Shown one piece after another: positions 40,213 to 50,699 of a DNA stretch of 64,000 bases. The notes under the pieces are model-generated. The model was not told where the DNA came from. It made no database searches and saw only the letters and a program-made list of their open reading frames with translations. How positions within the stretch are numbered: position 1 is the first letter of the stretch; each line of letters begins with the position of its first letter. Both the position numbers and the translations under genes were made by a program. Source of the stretch: an uncultured Bacteroidia bacterium (GTDB lineage Bacteria; Bacteroidota; Bacteroidia; Bacteroidales; F082); contig CADCJI010000010.1 in NCBI GenBank assembly GCA_902801625.1, forward strand, positions 22,419 through 86,418, given 5' to 3'.

Positions 40213-43200
40213 CTAACGTTGGATGATCATGCGTTGGCTGACGGTGCGGAAATAACCCGTTTCGTCCGTCAGGGTGAGACGATAAAGATAAATACCTGAG
40301 CGCAAATGATTTCCATAATAGTCGCGGCCGTCCCAAACGATGGGCTCGATGACACCGTTGGAGGACGACACCTTTTTATATAGTTGTTGCACAGAGCGAC
40401 CCATGATGTCGAAAATCTCGATATTCACATCAAAATCGCCATCCTCGCCGATATGGGTCATCGTAATGCGGGTTTCCTCATCGAAAGGATTAGGATAGTT
40501 GCGCACCTGCGAGAGGAAGAGGTTGTCGTCGACGACAAACCAAATGGTCGCCTCGGAAGCGTTATCCTGCGTGTCCCACACCTTTAGGGTGAATTCGTAT
40601 GTTCCCGGCTCAAGGTCGTTGAGCGGCAAGGCAATGCGTCCGCGTCTGAAGTCGTTCATGGCCGGCTCGTAACGGTCGTTCAACACCAAATGGTCGCAAG
40701 CTGCAAGATTGCTGTTCATGACGATGTCGCGACCCAAGCTGTAGCCGTAGTGGTAGATACCTTGGGCATCATAAAGGTCCGCATAGAGTACACCCTGATG
40801 TTCCACCAGCTGACCATTCTCGAAATCGGGAGTGTTCCAATAGAAGGTGATTTTCGGGCCTTCGTCATCGGGCACCATGGCAGGATCGGTGCCACCCAAG
40901 AGAAGGTCATCAAACTTGCCCATGGCATCAATGCCACGGATGGAATCGTATGCATAGAAGCTGAAGCGTGGTGTGCCCTCACCAGGCTTGATTTCCTTAG
41001 GCACTTGGAAAGAGATGCTGAACTTGCCAGCTTTCACACTTACCTGCCCTTGATAGAGCACATCCTTATGATAATACACTTTCCTTGTGCTGTCATCAGA
41101 AAACTTCACCACCACTTTTGTTTTCTGGTCGTAGAACCTCACCCACAATGTGCCGTTGAATCCTGCATCGAGCTGTCCGTTGACATTCCGGACCTCGCCC
41201 TCCATTGTCACCATACTCATGGCATGAAGCCCTAGTTCGCTGGAAGCGCCAGCTGCGATTCCATTGATTCTCGTTACAGTGATGTTCTTCTGAGGCAGGG
41301 GGAAGCGTAGCACAGGGTCGCCTAAAAACAGGAAGCGAATGTTCAGGTTGAGGTAAGGATTGGGATTGTTTTGGCTATAATTATAATTGAGCGTATTGCT
41401 CTTCGCCAGTCTGACAATATCGCCGTAACGCAACGGCAAGCCGTCCTCATCACGTTGCAAGAGCACCGGAGCTAGGGATCGGGTCATGAGATCGTTTTTG
41501 TCTCCATAGGTAGGACGTGATGTCGTGAAAAGCGCCACACAGCCGCCATGGGGGTTCAAGAACAACTGCTCGCCAGCCGAAACTAACAAAGGATTGTCGT
41601 ATTTGGTGAACTCACAAGTAGCAGTATAGACGAAAGGCATCTTGTCGTAATTGGTCAGCGCATTAATATCAGCATTGGTAAACACATTCTCACCCGTCAA
41701 TCCTTTGACGCCACCATGGCCATTGTAAAACAGCGCCAACATACCCTGGTCGAAAGCGCGTTTCAAATCGGCATTGGCTCCAGGGTTCATCATACCGCTC
41801 GAAGTGCTTTGAAGTGGATAGGCTCCACAATACAACTTTTTCTTTGTCAAGGCAGGACAAAGGGTGTCTATTCTGGTGTAAAGTTTTTCACTATAGTTCA
41901 CATAACTCGATTTCTCGTCGTCAGTCATCAGAAGCACATCAGCTTTCCATTCGCCATAAGAAGCCGACAAGTCGTCGTAATGCTTGATCTTGCGGAGCAT
42001 AGTCTCCGCTTCTTCAACGGTTGAAACCGAGATGCGACCTACACCGATGTCAACACGGCCATCGCAGTTCTCACCTTCGTTGTTGTCCATTAAAGCAAAA
42101 AAGTCGTCGGAGGCAAAACTCAACTCATACTGGGGTTCTTCAAACGTTTCGTAGGTAGGCACATAATTCTGCCCAATGCCTTTGAGGTTGCGGAAGTCGA
42201 AAGAGGCTCTGCCAAATAAAGTCAAATACTTCAGTTGTCCCGAACTACGACGATACACCATACGGACAAAGTCGCGGATGCCCGTCGGGTCGGGGGTGCC
42301 CGTCGAGAACTCGTTATAGATCTCGTTCACATCCACCACTATGCTGGTAATGTCGTCTTTAGCAGCGTGATAGTTGGCCAATTCCTGAGCTTGCTCAAGG
42401 AAAATGGGCGAAGTGAGAATCAGGTTGTCAGCCACAGCAATGGCATGAAGGTTCTGATTGGGCAAAGCCGACCAGCTTACAATAGGATAAGCCGCTGTGG
42501 GCTTGAACAACACATAGCGTTTCTCCTTCCTCTCATCAGTGGCAAAGACCAAATTGTTAGCACTCAACACGGCATCCTGCAACATTGGTCTCAAAGGAGA
42601 AGAGACATCCCAAAGCCAATAATCAGCACTGACATTCTGCACCCAAATGGCGGTTTTGTCGTCACCAAACTGGCTTGGCATCAGGCGGAAAAGGAAATTG
42701 TCGTCAGACCGTTTCAGTTGACGCCATCCATAAATTTCCACATAATCAAGAAACAGCGAAGCCGAAGGAGAGTTGAGAAGACTCATTTTGAACGTAGCGG
42801 TGTCGGAATCAAGAACCATCTGTTTGTTGATGGTCGACAACCGGCCATACAAATGATCTTGATCACTAACATACTTGACGGCAACATTATCAGCCACATG
42901 GTTGTCGTTGACCCAGGCATCGTAATGCAAATAAGTCTTTTTGATACGTCCCAGTATTTGTGAATTAATTCTTAAATACTTGGTTTTAACCAAATTAGGG
43001 AAAACAAAAGGAATAGCAAAGACTGAATCCTCTGAAGTAATCTGTTCGCCAAACCAGTTTTGTCCGATGGAATAGGGCGAAAACAGTTCCTCCTCATGCC
43101 AAACGAAATCAGGGAAATCGGAGATGACCGCTGTCGTGTTCTCGACGGGAAGCGTAGCCTTCTCTCCCACTCTCAGACCGTCAACACCACTATTGACACA

Positions 43201-43656
43201 TAAATAATAATAGGTGGTGTCAGAATAATAGTTGCGTTCACGCCTATAGGTATCTTTACCAGAATCGACCAACACCCAACGCGTAGGCTCCTGCCCATAA
43301 AACAGGACCACATCGCCCTCATCGAAACTGCCATCGTCGGCACCGGTCACACAGATGGCCATTTCGGTCAAATCGTCGGGGCGGCTATCAGAGTTTCGCT
43401 CAGGCAGAGCGCCTGACGGATTACCAAACAATCGTATCTGGTTTGGATTCAGGCTATTCATGTCAATGCCCATGCCTTGCAGGGTGGCATAATCCAACTG
43501 ATGGGCACCCTCTTGCGTCACTGAGAGGCGGTACCAAGTGTGCTCACTCAGCACCGAATGGTAAGTATTATCCTGCGCCCAGCCCATCGAACTGCCAACC
43601 AGCAGCAATAGAAGCGCAATTAAGGTATTTCTTCTGTATTTCATACTCATTCTCAT
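40213..43656 (-). CDS. Second PorU-like C25 cysteine protease with C-terminal sorting-type domain
   Basis: A 1147-residue secreted C25 (gingipain/PorU) protein. It has a signal peptide (ending MGWAQ), a propeptide-like beta region, then the caspase-like domain with catalytic His in FYNGHGGVKG (~650) and Cys in YTATCEFTKYD (~687). The C-terminus is an Ig-like segment and a type A CTD (NYPNPFDEETRITM; RSGIYLYRLTLTDETG). Sequence is clearly paralogous to the PorU encoded just upstream, and the two overlap by 4 bases (ATGA). It may be a second sortase or a cargo protease derived from PorU. The neighbour-conserved porV follows. Confidence 0.82.
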   Translation of the reverse strand: MRMSMKYRRNTLIALLLLLVGSSMGWAQDNTYHSVLSEHTWYRLSVTQEGAHQLDYATLQGMGIDMNSLNPNQIRLFGNPSGALPERNSDSRPDDLTEMAICVTGADDGSFDEGDVVLFYGQEPTRWVLVDSGKDTYRRERNYYSDTTYYYLCVNSGVDGLRVGEKATLPVENTTAVISDFPDFVWHEEELFSPYSIGQNWFGEQITSEDSVFAIPFVFPNLVKTKYLRINSQILGRIKKTYLHYDAWVNDNHVADNVAVKYVSDQDHLYGRLSTINKQMVLDSDTATFKMSLLNSPSASLFLDYVEIYGWRQLKRSDDNFLFRLMPSQFGDDKTAIWVQNVSADYWLWDVSSPLRPMLQDAVLSANNLVFATDERKEKRYVLFKPTAAYPIVSWSALPNQNLHAIAVADNLILTSPIFLEQAQELANYHAAKDDITSIVVDVNEIYNEFSTGTPDPTGIRDFVRMVYRRSSGQLKYLTLFGRASFDFRNLKGIGQNYVPTYETFEEPQYELSFASDDFFALMDNNEGENCDGRVDIGVGRISVSTVEEAETMLRKIKHYDDLSASYGEWKADVLLMTDDEKSSYVNYSEKLYTRIDTLCPALTKKKLYCGAYPLQSTSSGMMNPGANADLKRAFDQGMLALFYNGHGGVKGLTGENVFTNADINALTNYDKMPFVYTATCEFTKYDNPLLVSAGEQLFLNPHGGCVALFTTSRPTYGDKNDLMTRSLAPVLLQRDEDGLPLRYGDIVRLAKSNTLNYNYSQNNPNPYLNLNIRFLFLGDPVLRFPLPQKNITVTRINGIAAGASSELGLHAMSMVTMEGEVRNVNGQLDAGFNGTLWVRFYDQKTKVVVKFSDDSTRKVYYHKDVLYQGQVSVKAGKFSISFQVPKEIKPGEGTPRFSFYAYDSIRGIDAMGKFDDLLLGGTDPAMVPDDEGPKITFYWNTPDFENGQLVEHQGVLYADLYDAQGIYHYGYSLGRDIVMNSNLAACDHLVLNDRYEPAMNDFRRGRIALPLNDLEPGTYEFTLKVWDTQDNASEATIWFVVDDNLFLSQVRNYPNPFDEETRITMTHIGEDGDFDVNIEIFDIMGRSVQQLYKKVSSSNGVIEPIVWDGRDYYGNHLRSGIYLYRLTLTDETGYFRTVSQRMIIQR

Positions 43657-46600
43657 TTGCTTAACACTAGTTTTGAAACCAAGGTGGCCGTTTCACCGTT
43701 GTCGTTGGTGGCCACGATGCGATAGATATAGACTCCATTGCGAAGGCTTGCTCCACCTGCGCCACACCCGTTCCAACGGATAGGATCGGTGCGCGTGGAA
43801 GCGCCCGACACCGTCTCGGAAATTGTGTTCACCCAACGACCCATGATGTCATAGATATAGATGTCGACCTTCACATTGTTGCCCACCTGATTGTGGTCGA
43901 ACACGAAATGTGTCTCGTCCGTCACCGGATTGGGCGCGTTGAAGGCATTCTCAATGACCATGCCGCTGTTGTTAATCACAGTGAAATCAATGGAAGCCGT
44001 GCTGGAATTGTTATAGATGTCCCAAACCTTGAGGGTCAGGGTATAGTCGCCGTCGGCGAGGTCTTGCATCTTGTAGGTGATGGAGCCCTTGCCTGGCTGG
44101 TCAAGGTCAGCAACGAAATAGTCGTTGAGGCTATAGGCATTTTTAGTCGGCCCTGTCAATGTGGCCATAATGTCGTGACCAATGCCCGCCCCAGTAGTAT
44201 TGATGCCACTTTCATCATCGACCAAAGCCAACAGCATCGGGTTCTGACCCGTCAAGCCACCGCTCACAAAGAGCGTATCATCGATGAAGAGTTTGATCTC
44301 CGGCCCTTCATTGTCCTCAGTGGCCTCGTCATAGAAACCACCGATGATGAATGAATCACAATTACCATTGGCATCAATATCGTAATCGGTCGCATAATAA
44401 TTGATCAAGCCTTGACCAAAACGATAGGAAATGTCGCGAGGGACAATGAAATTGATTTTGAACTTCCCACTTACAACTTCAGCTTTACCATTGAAAATCA
44501 TGCTGTTGCGCAACTTGAAATTGACACCATTGGCAACAAGTTCGGTTTCTTTATCATACACAATCACACTCACCACACCATTGAAATTGGAAGCCACATT
44601 GCCGTCCAAGTCCTTAACAACACCTTCAATCTCAACAGGTTGCAAGGCACTAATGGTATCATGATAAACCGGATAGGTTCTCCAAGTGCTATCGTTGATT
44701 TGAATAGAGTCCAAGTCATAGCCAGGATATTTCCCATTGATGCTCAACGTCTCCACTTTCCATTTCGGATAGGTCAAGTGAAGGGCTGGGTCGCCAAAAA
44801 AGACATAACGTTTTTCAAAATTGCCACCACCGGTTTTCGCCATGCGGTAGATATCACCCAAACGATAATGCTCACCTCCCACAACGCGGAAAAGGTTATT
44901 ATAAATACCTTTAGCGAAATTCATATTATCAGGGCCATGAGTCACCCTTGAGGTAGTAAACATGGCAATCATGCCACCATATTGGTTGAGAAACGAATAT
45001 TCACCTAAGGAAGTACGTTGATGGTCATCAAAGCGGCTGAACTCGCAGGTGCCTGTGATCATCAACGGATACATAGGTGCGTTGCGCCATGAGTCGACAT
45101 CCTTGCGTTGCAGGATTTTCTCATCAGCCAACTGCACCTCACCACCGTGACCGACATAGTTGAGAACCAAAGTGCCTTTTTCCACGCGGCTGTTGATGGC
45201 GGCATTCACCTCTGGAGCAATCTCACCGCCTGGCGCACTGATTTGCGGATAGGCATCAAGATAGATCTTATCGACCACAACACCATCACCGCCAACCCAT
45301 TTCAGCATCCTTGCCAAGCTATCCGCATTCCGCACAAAGCCAGAGTCATCATCGCAGAAGAAGGTAAACTTGTTACGCCAAGGTGTCATAGTGGTGGCAT
45401 CTTTCACAATGTAACGTTCAATCTTGTCGACCATCTGTGAGGCTTGCTCCAAGTTCTGCACAGGAAAACGCCCGATACCGATGTCGGCCAAGGAACGGCC
45501 AATGTCGCCTTCGTTTTCATCCATGAAGCCAAAATAATCATCGGTGACATAAGTGGTACTCATATCAAGCGATTTCACCGTCTCGTAAGAAGGCACGAAA
45601 TCGACGATGCCATCGCGGTTCTTAAAGTCGTAGGAGCAGTCGCCCAACAACAATAGGTACTTGATTTTGCGGCCCGGTGTACTGTCAAGATAGAGCATGC
45701 GGCAGAAATCGCGGATGGCAGAAACATCTTTAGCACCGCACGAGAACTCATTGTAAACCAATTCAGGCGTGGTGATATAGACGTTCAAGTCGGGATCGAT
45801 GCGATTGTGAATCGCTTTAAGCCTTACGGCCTGCTCCATGAAATCGGCATAGGTCAGGATGACGAAATCCACATCACGCACACCGTGAAGATTCTGGTTG
45901 TCAACCTTTCCGATTGCCTTTGCCGAGCAATACGAGCTACCATTGTGAGCGACAAACTCATTATTGCGATTGCCGACCGTCTTGAAGCTATAGGTAGTGC
46001 CATTAAGTTGTCCTTTCACTTTGGTTGGACTACGAGGGTCGCTCACATCCCAAACCTGAGTCTGTTGAGAGGCTCCTGCGAGCCGGTATTCGTAGGTTTG
46101 AGTCGAGGCTGAAGCTCCGGGATTGCGGAACAGCATCTGCCCACCCGTGAAAGTCAGTTTTCGCCAAGCGTTGGCAAGGACATAGTCGACATAACCTTCC
46201 GAAGTGGAATTAGAGCCCAAGGCATTATGTTTCAGCATGACACTCAGGTTATCCTTCGTAGGATTTGCCGAGACCCATCCCCCAACATCGTAGCCAAAAG
46301 GATGTTCGGTAGAAGAAGTCGTGGTTGAGATGGGGTATGTCGCCTTATTCACATTATCAACAAACACCTCGAAATTGGCAGGCTGGAAGTTGCGTCCCAT
46401 TAAAGCCGTTTTCACCCAACAAGGAATAGTAGTGACCACATTGGGAAAATCGAAATTGATAGTCTTGGTTGAGGTGTATTCCATCTTGTCGCCGTAATAG
46501 GTACGACCTACGCGGAACACATTGAATTGGTCATTTTCATAAACCTGATAGTCAAGGAATTGATTGATGATTTCACTAGCATTCCCCGAGGGTTGGCTGG

Positions 46601-47486
46601 CTTCGGCGATGCGCTTGCCTTGACCCAAACCTAAGACGATAAAGGCGTATGCATAGTCATCATATGGGTTTTGCTCATGGGTGTATGCAATACGGTCAGA
46701 CTCGAGTTTCCAGCAAACGGGGCCACGACCATAGAAAAGGATATAGTCACTATTGTCGAAACGACCATCGGATTCGCCTGCCACATAAATAGGCACCTCA
46801 ACCAAGTCGTCAGGTCGGGAAACGGCATTCATCTCGGGCAGCACGCCACCACCATTGTGATAGATGCGGATTTGTCGCGGGTCGATGTTGGAAACATCAA
46901 TGCCCAAGTCGCTAAGGTCGGAAGCAGTCAGTTTATATATGCCTGTTTCAGCAAGACCGATTTTGTACCAACTACCTGAAGCCATCGCCGAGCGATGCGT
47001 ATAGGTCGGATTCGATTTATGAGCACTGAAATCAGGCGTAAGAGTCACTGAAAGCGTTGCCGATAATAGTTTCTCGTATTGGTCACCTTTTTGACGGAAG
47101 GGAACGATGCGTACTGAAAGAAGCGCTTCATCGCGAGAGCGTAAAGGCGTGGCAGTCACTTCAAAATCAGCGTTATAGGTAAAACCACGGGCAACCTTAA
47201 GTTCTTCTCCCGATAATGTTGCCGTCTTGACATTCAACAGTTTTACATCCGCTTTCACCGCATCGTCATAAATGGGATATGACTGGCAAAAGATCGGCAT
47301 GATGTCTTCATAGACTCCCGATTCCAAATCAATATATAATAAGGTATCGGATGCAGCACGTTGTTTAGCCACTCCATTCCATTGCAAACGGATGGGATGA
47401 TTCATCTTCACTTGGCCCCAAACTGGAGTGAAAGTGGCGAAAACCATCAGAAAAAACAGCAATTTCAAGTGTATCTTATAACGCAT
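43653..47486 (-). CDS. porU: PorU, T9SS C-terminal signal peptidase/sortase
   Basis: A 1277-residue C25 protease with signal peptide (ending FTPVWGQ). Catalytic His lies in LNYVGHGGEVQL (~800) and Cys in MITGTCEFSRFDDH (~838). The C-terminal type A-like domain begins NAPNPVTDETHFVFDH. PorU removes the T9SS signal from cargo and attaches A-LPS at the cell surface. It is somewhat longer than P. gingivalis PorU (~1158). Genes run porU-second porU-like-porV on the minus strand, with GldJ divergent, the same neighbourhood as in Flavobacterium. Confidence 0.88.
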   Translation of the reverse strand: MRYKIHLKLLFFLMVFATFTPVWGQVKMNHPIRLQWNGVAKQRAASDTLLYIDLESGVYEDIMPIFCQSYPIYDDAVKADVKLLNVKTATLSGEELKVARGFTYNADFEVTATPLRSRDEALLSVRIVPFRQKGDQYEKLLSATLSVTLTPDFSAHKSNPTYTHRSAMASGSWYKIGLAETGIYKLTASDLSDLGIDVSNIDPRQIRIYHNGGGVLPEMNAVSRPDDLVEVPIYVAGESDGRFDNSDYILFYGRGPVCWKLESDRIAYTHEQNPYDDYAYAFIVLGLGQGKRIAEASQPSGNASEIINQFLDYQVYENDQFNVFRVGRTYYGDKMEYTSTKTINFDFPNVVTTIPCWVKTALMGRNFQPANFEVFVDNVNKATYPISTTTSSTEHPFGYDVGGWVSANPTKDNLSVMLKHNALGSNSTSEGYVDYVLANAWRKLTFTGGQMLFRNPGASASTQTYEYRLAGASQQTQVWDVSDPRSPTKVKGQLNGTTYSFKTVGNRNNEFVAHNGSSYCSAKAIGKVDNQNLHGVRDVDFVILTYADFMEQAVRLKAIHNRIDPDLNVYITTPELVYNEFSCGAKDVSAIRDFCRMLYLDSTPGRKIKYLLLLGDCSYDFKNRDGIVDFVPSYETVKSLDMSTTYVTDDYFGFMDENEGDIGRSLADIGIGRFPVQNLEQASQMVDKIERYIVKDATTMTPWRNKFTFFCDDDSGFVRNADSLARMLKWVGGDGVVVDKIYLDAYPQISAPGGEIAPEVNAAINSRVEKGTLVLNYVGHGGEVQLADEKILQRKDVDSWRNAPMYPLMITGTCEFSRFDDHQRTSLGEYSFLNQYGGMIAMFTTSRVTHGPDNMNFAKGIYNNLFRVVGGEHYRLGDIYRMAKTGGGNFEKRYVFFGDPALHLTYPKWKVETLSINGKYPGYDLDSIQINDSTWRTYPVYHDTISALQPVEIEGVVKDLDGNVASNFNGVVSVIVYDKETELVANGVNFKLRNSMIFNGKAEVVSGKFKINFIVPRDISYRFGQGLINYYATDYDIDANGNCDSFIIGGFYDEATEDNEGPEIKLFIDDTLFVSGGLTGQNPMLLALVDDESGINTTGAGIGHDIMATLTGPTKNAYSLNDYFVADLDQPGKGSITYKMQDLADGDYTLTLKVWDIYNNSSTASIDFTVINNSGMVIENAFNAPNPVTDETHFVFDHNQVGNNVKVDIYIYDIMGRWVNTISETVSGASTRTDPIRWNGCGAGGASLRNGVYIYRIVATNDNGETATLVSKLVLSK

Positions 47487-47740
47487 AATATTCCTTATTG
47501 CCTAATAAACAAGTTTTTACGTAGAAAACATTTCATTCTATTCCAACCTATTTAAGGGAACGAAAATACAACTTTTTTATTGCAGATGATCAATTTTTCG
47601 CTTGAAAAAAGTTTTTTTTCAAAAAATGCCAGCTGATTCAAAAAAAGTCCATAAATTTGCGTGATTTTTTTGAAAATTTTCTGAGCGGTGTACAATAAAT
47701 GCCTCTCAATAGAGTTTATAGATAACAAATTTGATCAAAA

Positions 47741-49231
47741 ATGTATAGAAAACAAGGATTCAAGACACTAGCCATCATCGTTTTGGCAGGATTACTCACC
47801 GTTTCGTGCTCCAAGCAATCTTCACGCACGACAGGTTGGGCTTACAACGATGCCAACAACGGAGGCTTTGAAGTTACTGAAGTGAACGACCAGGAAATCG
47901 GTCCCGGCCTGATTGCCATCGAAGGTGGAACCTTCGTGATGGGTGCCACAACCGACAACCTGACTTATTCGTGGGACAACTCACCCCGTAAGGTCACCGT
48001 GCCTTCCTTCCTGATGGACCGCACCGAGGTCAGCAATGTGGACTATCGCGAGTACATCTATTGGCTGAACCGCGTTTACGGCCAAAACTATCCTCAGGTG
48101 GTTCGCAATGCCGCGCCCGATACTTTGGTCTGGCGTGACCGTTTGTCGTACAACGAGCCTATGGTTGAGATTTATTTCCGCCATCCTTCGTACAACGACT
48201 ATCCTGTGGTGGGTGTGACTTGGGTACAGGCCAATGACTATTGCGCATGGCGTACCGACCGTGTCAACGAGTTGATGCTCGTAGATGCTGGTATCCTCGA
48301 TTGGGACCCGACCCAACAGGACGAAGAAAACTTCAACACCGATGCTTATTTGGCTGGCCAATACACCGGCAAGGTGAAGAACGGAAAGAAAGACCTCTCC
48401 AAGGGTGGCGACGGTGTGCGTAACGTCAGAATGGATGACGGTATTCTGCTGCCTTCCTATCGTCTGCCTACGGAAGCCGAATGGGAATATGCCGCTGTCG
48501 GCTTGGTGGGTAACACCAGCAACGAACTCGTCAGCGAACGTAAGGTTTATCCTTGGAATGGCGACGGCTTGCGCACCGACAACAAGAGATATATGGGTAG
48601 CTTCATGGCCAACTTCAAGAGAGGCCCTGGTGACTACATGGGTGTTGCAGGCAACCTGAACGACGGTGCTGCCCTGCCCGCTCCTGTGGGTTCCTACTGG
48701 CCCAACGACTATGGCCTGTATAACATGGCTGGCAATGTGGCTGAATGGTGCCAAGATGTCTATCGTCCGCTGTCTCACGAAGACGTGGCCGACTATAGCC
48801 CCTTCCGTGGTAACGTGTTCACCCGTAAGGCTGTTGACGACGAAGGCTTCCTGCTGCAGAAAGACTCTTTGGGCCGTATCCGTAGAGAGCCCATCCCTCA
48901 GGAAGAAGCAGCCAAGCGTCAAAACTACCGTACCAGCTTCAACTCCAACTATGACGATGGTGACTATATGTCGGCCATCCGCAACCGCTGGAGCGATCCT
49001 CAAGACGACCAGAGCGTTTTCACCAAGGAAATGTATGAAGCTGCAACAAACGACACTCCTGGTACGACCCTCATCAGCGACGAATCGAGAGTATACAAAG
49101 GCGGCTCTTGGGCTGACGGTCCTTACTACCTGAGCCCCGGCACACGCCGTTACCTCAACCAGAACCAGTCCGCTTCGACCATCGGCTTCCGTTGCGCGAT
49201 GAACAAGGTGGGCAGTTCCTTCGCAAAGTAA
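47741..49231 (+). CDS. gldJ: GldJ-like FGE-sulfatase-fold lipoprotein
   Basis: A 496-residue lipoprotein (lipobox LLTVSC, Cys23) with a formylglycine-generating-enzyme-like fold: IAIEGGTFVMGATTDN (~58), NVDYREYIYWLNR, LPTEAEWEYAAVG, YNMAGNVAEWCQD (~330) and a terminal GFRCAMN. GldJ and GldK/PorK share this fold; position next to porU/porV and murF, as in Flavobacterium, favours GldJ. It is thought to support the T9SS/gliding core in the periplasm. PorK is usually encoded in a porK-L-M-N cluster, which is absent here. Confidence 0.82.
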   Translation: MYRKQGFKTLAIIVLAGLLTVSCSKQSSRTTGWAYNDANNGGFEVTEVNDQEIGPGLIAIEGGTFVMGATTDNLTYSWDNSPRKVTVPSFLMDRTEVSNVDYREYIYWLNRVYGQNYPQVVRNAAPDTLVWRDRLSYNEPMVEIYFRHPSYNDYPVVGVTWVQANDYCAWRTDRVNELMLVDAGILDWDPTQQDEENFNTDAYLAGQYTGKVKNGKKDLSKGGDGVRNVRMDDGILLPSYRLPTEAEWEYAAVGLVGNTSNELVSERKVYPWNGDGLRTDNKRYMGSFMANFKRGPGDYMGVAGNLNDGAALPAPVGSYWPNDYGLYNMAGNVAEWCQDVYRPLSHEDVADYSPFRGNVFTRKAVDDEGFLLQKDSLGRIRREPIPQEEAAKRQNYRTSFNSNYDDGDYMSAIRNRWSDPQDDQSVFTKEMYEAATNDTPGTTLISDESRVYKGGSWADGPYYLSPGTRRYLNQNQSASTIGFRCAMNKVGSSFAK

Positions 49232-49259
49232 GTAATAGATTCTTTTTCATGATAGCATT

Positions 49260-49290
49260 GAAGCCGTTTGATCCGTCAGGCGGCTTCTTT
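49260..49290 (+). terminator. Intrinsic terminator after gldJ
   Basis: GAAGCCG (49260-49266) pairs with CGGCTTC (49281-49287), followed by T residues. Confidence 0.7.
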
Positions 49291-49302
49291 CATTAAAAGC
49301 CC

Positions 49303-49328
49303 AGGGTCCCTGAGCTTGTCGAAGGGCC
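49303..49328. repeat. REP-B unit (copy 4)
   Basis: AGGGTCCCTGAGCTTGTCGA... lies 14 bases before the murF start. Confidence 0.75.
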
Positions 49329-49342
49329 CGAACCCATAACCA

Positions 49343-50620
49343 ATGTTAGAAACGATATATCAAAATTACCTCAAGGCTCATAAAGTCACCACCGACAGCC
49401 GCAAGATCGAACAAGATGCCGTCTTTTTCGCCCTCAAAGGCGAGAACTTCGACGCCAACGACTTCGCCCTGCAAGTGGCCGAGCAAGGTGTGGCCAGCCT
49501 CGTCGTCGCAGACCGCAAAAGCCTGCCCCAACATGAGCGCATCCTAATTGTGGACGACACCTTGAAGACTTTGCAGGACCTTGCCGCCTATCACCGCGCG
49601 CAGAGCAAAGCTATTGTGCTTTCCATCACTGGCACCAACGGCAAGACGACCACCAAGGAACTTGTATCAGCAGTGCTGGCCAAGAAATACAACATCATCC
49701 ACACGATGGGCAACCTCAACAATCACATCGGCGTGCCGCTCACTTTGTTGAGCATCAAACCCGAGACCGAGATTGCCGTCGTAGAGATGGGTGCCAACCA
49801 CCCTGGTGAAATTGACTTCCTTTGCAAAATCGCCGACCCTGACTATGGTCTTATTACCAACATCGGGAAAGCGCACTTAGAAGGCTTCGGTAGCTTCGAA
49901 GGCGTCATCAAGACCAAGACCGAACTGTATCGACATATCAAGACTCATGGCAAGGCCGTCTTCGTCAACCAAGGCAACCCACTGCTTTGGGAACAATCCG
50001 AGGGACAGGAACGCATCAGCTATGGCAGGCATTGCGCTGCCTTCTGCCCTGTCACCCCTGCTGCCTGCAACCCATATTTGAGTGTCGGTTGGAGGGATCA
50101 CCTCATCCAGACCCATCTCGTGGGCAGCTACAACTTCGAGAATGTGGCCGCTGCCATTGGCGTGGGGCAGTATTTCGAGGTGGACGAGAACGCCATCATC
50201 GAAGCCTTGGAAGCCTACACACCCACCAACAGCCGCTCTCAGGTCATTGAGACTGAGAAAAACCGCATCATCATGGATGCCTACAACGCTAACCCCACCT
50301 CCATGCGCGCCGCCTTGATTAACTTTGCCAGCATCTGCGGAGAACAACACCTATTAATATTAGGCGACATGCGAGAGTTGGGTACGGCTTCTGAGGAAGA
50401 GCACCGCAACATCCTTGGCTTGATGAAAGAGTTGAAATTCAAGGAGGCTTTGTTGGTCGGGTCGAACTTCTGCACCTACAATGAGAACCTTGATTGGAAG
50501 ACCTTCGATAATGTCCAGAACCTGTGTCAATATCTTGAAAGCAGTCCGGTTAGCGGAAAGATGATACTCGTTAAAGGCTCGCACAGTGTGCAACTGGAGA
50601 AAGTGTTACCATTATTGTGA
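49343..50620 (+). CDS. murF: UDP-MurNAc-tripeptide D-alanyl-D-alanine ligase
   Basis: The 425-residue Mur ligase has the ATP-binding motif SITGTNGKTTTKEL (~94-107), MGNLNNHIGVPLTL, EMGANHPGEIDFL and IMDAYNANPTSMRAAL (~312). It adds D-Ala-D-Ala to the peptidoglycan precursor in the cytoplasm. It is separated from gldJ by a terminator and a REP-B unit, and from anmK by another REP-B unit, so its promoter is unclear. Confidence 0.95.
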   Translation: MLETIYQNYLKAHKVTTDSRKIEQDAVFFALKGENFDANDFALQVAEQGVASLVVADRKSLPQHERILIVDDTLKTLQDLAAYHRAQSKAIVLSITGTNGKTTTKELVSAVLAKKYNIIHTMGNLNNHIGVPLTLLSIKPETEIAVVEMGANHPGEIDFLCKIADPDYGLITNIGKAHLEGFGSFEGVIKTKTELYRHIKTHGKAVFVNQGNPLLWEQSEGQERISYGRHCAAFCPVTPAACNPYLSVGWRDHLIQTHLVGSYNFENVAAAIGVGQYFEVDENAIIEALEAYTPTNSRSQVIETEKNRIIMDAYNANPTSMRAALINFASICGEQHLLILGDMRELGTASEEEHRNILGLMKELKFKEALLVGSNFCTYNENLDWKTFDNVQNLCQYLESSPVSGKMILVKGSHSVQLEKVLPLL

Positions 50621-50621
50621 C

Positions 50622-50681
50622 GGCCCTTCGACAGGCTCAGGGACCTGCAAAGGCTAAGGTCGTTGAGCCCGTCGAAACGCC
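50622..50681. repeat. REP-B composite palindrome (copy 5)
   Basis: GGCCCTTCGACAGGCTCAGG... and AAGGTCGTTGAGCCCGTCGA... face each other with a short spacer, making a hairpin between murF and anmK. Confidence 0.78.
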
Positions 50682-50699
50682 GACTATACATCACTAACC

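Noticed and set aside
47981-49003. 340-codon minus-strand open frame opposite gldJ
   Set aside because: It is a shadow of the clear FGE-fold lipoprotein and shows no recognisable motif.
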